Positions 5,662 through 7,436 of a stretch of DNA of 7,436 bases are shown here, one piece after another. The stretch covers positions 1 through 7,436 of the forward strand of contig JACRGM010000078.1 of NCBI GenBank assembly GCA_016212345.1, read 5' to 3'. Position numbers and translations under genes: made by a program. The notes under the pieces are model-generated. The model saw only the letters and a program-made list of their open reading frames with translations. It ran no database searches and was not told where the DNA came from. Origin of the DNA: Nitrospinota bacterium (GTDB lineage: Bacteria; Nitrospinota; Nitrospinia; SZUA-224). Every line of letters begins with the position of its first letter. Within the stretch, counting starts at the first letter, position 1.

Positions 5662-5970
5662 TTGAAGGGTAAGAAGAGAAGAGGATGGAGGATAAATAGG
5701 AGGATTAAGAGGATTAAAAGGAAGACATTAATAAGGCTGACCATAGCATTTATCTTAAGTATCCTCTTTGCATTTATCATAGCCATAACCTCTGATAGTT
5801 TTCCGGGTCTTATAGAAAGATTCAATAGATACAAGGGGACATATTATCCTTATGATAAAGAAAGGATAGATTATTTAAAGGTAAAAGGGAGATATGTCTC
5901 TCTGCCTCAGCCAGGCAAGCCCTTAGCTATGCAAGTCAACCAGTTCCAAACAAATCTCAAATTAAAATAA
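5662..5970 (+). CDS. Small basic one-pass membrane protein of unknown function
   Basis: A TTG start at 5662 is supported by GAGAGG (5651-5656) five bases upstream. ATG 5649 is out of frame and closes after seven codons. The 102-residue product has a very basic N-terminus (13 Lys/Arg among the first 21 residues), one hydrophobic helix at about 22-42 (TLIRLTIAFILSILFAFIIA), and a roughly 60-residue polar tail with YYPYDKERIDYLKVKGRYVS. By the positive-inside rule the N-terminus is cytoplasmic and the tail external. I do not recognise the family. The last residues (NQFQTNLKLK) come from AT-rich sequence like the adjoining spacer, so the natural C-terminus may have been replaced by a rearrangement. 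The 3' end overlaps a minus-strand gene fragment. Confidence 0.6.
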   Translation: MKGKKRRGWRINRRIKRIKRKTLIRLTIAFILSILFAFIIAITSDSFPGLIERFNRYKGTYYPYDKERIDYLKVKGRYVSLPQPGKPLAMQVNQFQTNLKLK

Positions 5971-6005
5971 CCAATAGCAACTTCCAATATCACGAGGTCG
6001 AACAT
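5907..6005 (-). pseudogene. Truncated 5' end of a membrane-protein gene
   Basis: On the minus strand ATG 6005 is preceded by AAGGAGG (complement of 6013-6019) at 7 bases, the best Shine-Dalgarno in the window. Translation begins MFDLVILEVAIGY, the hydrophobic opening typical of a family of uncharacterised inner-membrane proteins starting MFDLxIxEVAIGLxF. After codon 12-13 it turns into low-complexity spacer sequence and stops at 5907 after 32 codons, overlapping the plus-strand gene end. The leader and first codons are probably genuine and the rest of the gene has been lost at a junction near 5970. Confidence 0.4.
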
Positions 6006-6213
6006 CTTAATGCCTCCTTCTTATGAATTAATGGGGGACAAAAAATTACCTCCTCTTTTAAAAATTCTTAAATTAACCATATTTTATGGAATTATATTCC
6101 AAATATTTTGACGAATTTATGGATTTGTGCTAAGTTCAAATGCCAAATGTAATTTGACACTACCATCTTTTGATATATATTAAATAAATGAGAAGGTATA
6201 GCAGAAAATGTAA
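6006..6213. other. AT-rich spacer with one palindrome
   Basis: No gene is visible between the truncated gene start and the transposase scrap. The tract holds the leader of the truncated minus-strand gene and a perfect 15-base palindrome TGGAATTATATTCCA (6087-6101), whose minus-strand TATAAT could be a -10 box of that lost gene. No matching -35 was found. Confidence 0.4.
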
Positions 6214-6320
6214 TCCAGAGAGCGGAGCTATATTCCTCTGGTATCACATATACCAAATAAGGGTGAACAGATTATTAGATTCTACGGTGTGTATAGTAAT
6301 GCATATAAAGGAAGGGCTAA
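6214..6320 (+). pseudogene. IS91/Y2-type transposase fragment
   Basis: The frame with codons at 6214-6320 reads ...YIPLVSHIPNKGEQIIRFYG then VYSNAYKGRAN. HIPxKGxQxxRYYGxYSNxxRG is the well-conserved C-terminal segment of IS91-family and related Y2 transposases (Y2_Tnp). Only about 30 residues survive: a stop lies at 6211 upstream, and downstream the frame runs straight into the 125-bp repeat at 6321. The catalytic tyrosine region is absent. It marks an old IS91-like insertion. Confidence 0.6.
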
Positions 6321-6445
6321 TATAGATTTCCATATAACAAATTACACTGCGTTATCAGTCGAAATCCTCGACGGCGTACCGCTCAGTACGCCTTACTCGG
6401 ATTTCTCCCTCTAACCTTGTGTAATTTATTATCTGAAAATCTATA
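6321..6445. mobile_element. 125-bp MITE-like element, copy 2
   Basis: It has the same length and the same 27-bp terminal inverted repeats as copy 1 (6321-6347 and 6419-6445). The inner stems are intact: GAAATCC/GGATTTC (6361-6367, 6399-6405) around a perfect GGCGTAC/GTACGCC hairpin (6373-6379, 6386-6392). The left edge abuts the transposase fragment. Flanks GCTAA and GATTT do not match, so no target duplication remains. The right end plus flank forms the palindrome AAATCTATAGATTT (6437-6450), which may reflect a partial second end. Confidence 0.8.
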
Positions 6446-6520
6446 GATTTTGAATTTTTGTCATTTGATATTGTGTGGTAGATGACAGTAAGACCTTAAT
6501 TTTGTTTGGCGTCAAGAGTT

Positions 6521-6596
<76 letters not shown>

Positions 6597-6644
6597 ACAG
6601 TTATAGTTAAAAAAATAAGAGAGCTTATTCCTTGAGTCTCTTAA

Positions 6645-6673
6645 ATTTTAAATCCAACATTCCTTTATGTCAA
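6645..6673 (-). promoter_or_regulatory. Sigma-70 promoter of tRNA-Phe
   Basis: On the minus strand a perfect -35 TTGACA (complement of 6668-6673), a 17-bp spacer and TAAAAT (complement of 6645-6650, 5 of 6) make the strongest promoter in the window. Transcription would start near 6638, about 40 bases before the mature tRNA 5' end. Confidence 0.75.
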
Positions 6674-6690
6674 CAAAAAATTGATAAAAG

Positions 6691-6720
6691 TTGACTTTGA
6701 TCACCCTTTTTGATTAATAT
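6691..6720 (+). promoter_or_regulatory. Candidate promoter of the carboxyltransferase gene
   Basis: TTGACT (6691-6696), an 18-bp spacer and TAATAT (6715-6720, 4 of 6) point rightward and would start transcription near 6727, 30 bases before ATG 6757. The -35 lies 17 bases from the divergent tRNA promoter's -35. Confidence 0.45.
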
Positions 6721-6730
6721 TAACAAATAA

Positions 6731-6747
6731 ACATTACATTACATTAC
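6731..6747. repeat. ACATT pentamer repeat before the carboxyltransferase gene
   Basis: Three ACATT units (6731-6745) plus AC form a short tandem repeat in the leader, ending at the GAGGGA Shine-Dalgarno. It could vary in copy number but is short enough to be chance. Confidence 0.5.
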
Positions 6748-6756
6748 GAGGGATTT

Positions 6757-7436
6757 ATGAGACTCTCAAAAGAATTGAGGGAATTACATAGACGACACCA
6801 AGAGGCAGAGCTTGGGGGTGGAAAAGATCGCATTGAAAGGGAGCACCAAAAAGGGAAGTTAACAGCAAGGGAGAGGATCAATCTCCTTCTTGATGATGGG
6901 AGCTTTGTGGAGATAGACAAGTTTGTTGTGCATAGATGTCGTGATTTTGGGATGGAGAAGAATAAGATACCTGGAGATGGGGTTGTTACTGGATACGGGA
7001 AGATAGGAGATCGTATAGTGTATATATTTGCCCAAGACTTTACTGTCTTTGGTGGTTCCCTTAGTGAGGCGTATGCAAAAAAGATATGTAAGGTAATGGA
7101 TCTAGCACTCAAAAATGGTGCTCCTATCATTGGACTTAACGACTCTGGTGGGGCCCGTATCCAGGAAGGGGTAGTCAGCCTAGCTGGCTATGCAGAGATA
7201 TTTCTACGAAATACCCTTGCCTCTGGGGTGATACCTCAGATATCTGCTGTGATGGGTCCGTGTGCAGGGGGGGCTGTTTATTCACCTGCCTTGACAGATT
7301 TTATATTCATGGTCCAAGATACAAGTTTTATGTTTATCACTGGGCCAGATGTGATCGAGACTGTAACCCATGAAAAGGTTACCAAGGAGGAGCTAGGTGG
7401 TGCCAAGACACACAGTACAAAGACAGGGATAGCCCA
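6757..7436 (+). CDS. Acyl-CoA carboxyltransferase subunit, MmdA/PccB family (partial, N-terminal 226 residues)
   Basis: This is the carboxyltransferase of a biotin-dependent enzyme: methylmalonyl-CoA decarboxylase alpha (MmdA) or the propionyl/acyl-CoA carboxylase beta chain. It moves CO2 between carboxybiotin and an acyl-CoA. Residues 35-54 (LTARERINLLLDDGSFVEID) and 71-80 (IPGDGVVTGY) are family landmarks. DSGGARIQEG (129-138) and GPCAGGAVYSPALTDF (167-182) form the crotonase-fold CoA-binding and oxyanion-hole segments, followed by FITGPDVI (193-200). Full members have about 510-520 residues, so a little under half is present and the gene runs off the right edge without disruption. GAGGGA (6748-6753) precedes the ATG. 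Base composition is richer in G than the spacers. Its partners (biotin carrier, decarboxylase or biotin carboxylase) would lie outside the window, so decarboxylase versus carboxylase cannot be decided. Confidence 0.95.
   Translation, partial: MRLSKELRELHRRHQEAELGGGKDRIEREHQKGKLTARERINLLLDDGSFVEIDKFVVHRCRDFGMEKNKIPGDGVVTGYGKIGDRIVYIFAQDFTVFGGSLSEAYAKKICKVMDLALKNGAPIIGLNDSGGARIQEGVVSLAGYAEIFLRNTLASGVIPQISAVMGPCAGGAVYSPALTDFIFMVQDTSFMFITGPDVIETVTHEKVTKEELGGAKTHSTKTGIA

Noticed and set aside
6744..7130. Minus-strand 128-codon frame
   Set aside because: It is antisense to the clear carboxyltransferase coding sequence.

Overview
The window is AT-rich bacterial DNA. Cell-envelope genes (a SurA-type periplasmic foldase and a PrsA-like lipoprotein foldase) point to a bacterium with an exported envelope proteome, most likely a diderm. 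A decarboxylase/carboxylase-type carboxyltransferase and an arsenite-efflux-type permease fit an anaerobic or subsurface lifestyle. The phylum cannot be fixed from this sequence. TTG start codons are frequent, and mobile-element debris fills the spacers.

Left part (1-3563, minus strand): an apparent four-gene operon read right to left. It starts at an extended -10 promoter near 3555-3563. The order is a single-chain MNT nucleotidyltransferase-HEPN protein (3523-2816), a lipoprotein parvulin foldase (2838-1834), a SurA-type parvulin with an extra C-terminal NTF2-like domain (1853-366), and the start of an RNase Z-like metallo-beta-lactamase-fold hydrolase (227-1, cut by the window edge). The first three genes overlap by about 20 bases. 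The last junction is split by a 125-bp MITE-like element (238-362) flanked by a 5-bp direct repeat. That repeat contains the Shine-Dalgarno core, so the insertion appears to have duplicated the ribosome-binding site instead of destroying it.

Middle (3564-5520): a spacer with a small conserved-looking reading frame and a HEAT-repeat scrap. It is followed by a plus-strand Acr3-family permease (4056-5291) with an unusual N-terminal GspE/MshE-N-like domain, then a 212-bp nested palindromic element (5303-5514).

Right part (5521-7436): a promoter and a small, very basic one-pass membrane protein (5662-5970); a truncated 5' end of another membrane-protein gene on the minus strand with an excellent Shine-Dalgarno; a scrap of an IS91/Y2-type transposase that abuts a second copy of the 125-bp element (6321-6445); a tRNA-Phe(GAA) gene on the minus strand with a strong promoter; and, divergently, the first 226 codons of an acyl-CoA carboxyltransferase (MmdA/PccB family).

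The most distinctive observations are the sensor-domain/Acr3 fusion, the SurA/NTF2 fusion carrying a 7-bp tandem repeat in its signal-peptide codons, and the MITE insertion with ribosome-binding-site duplication inside the operon.
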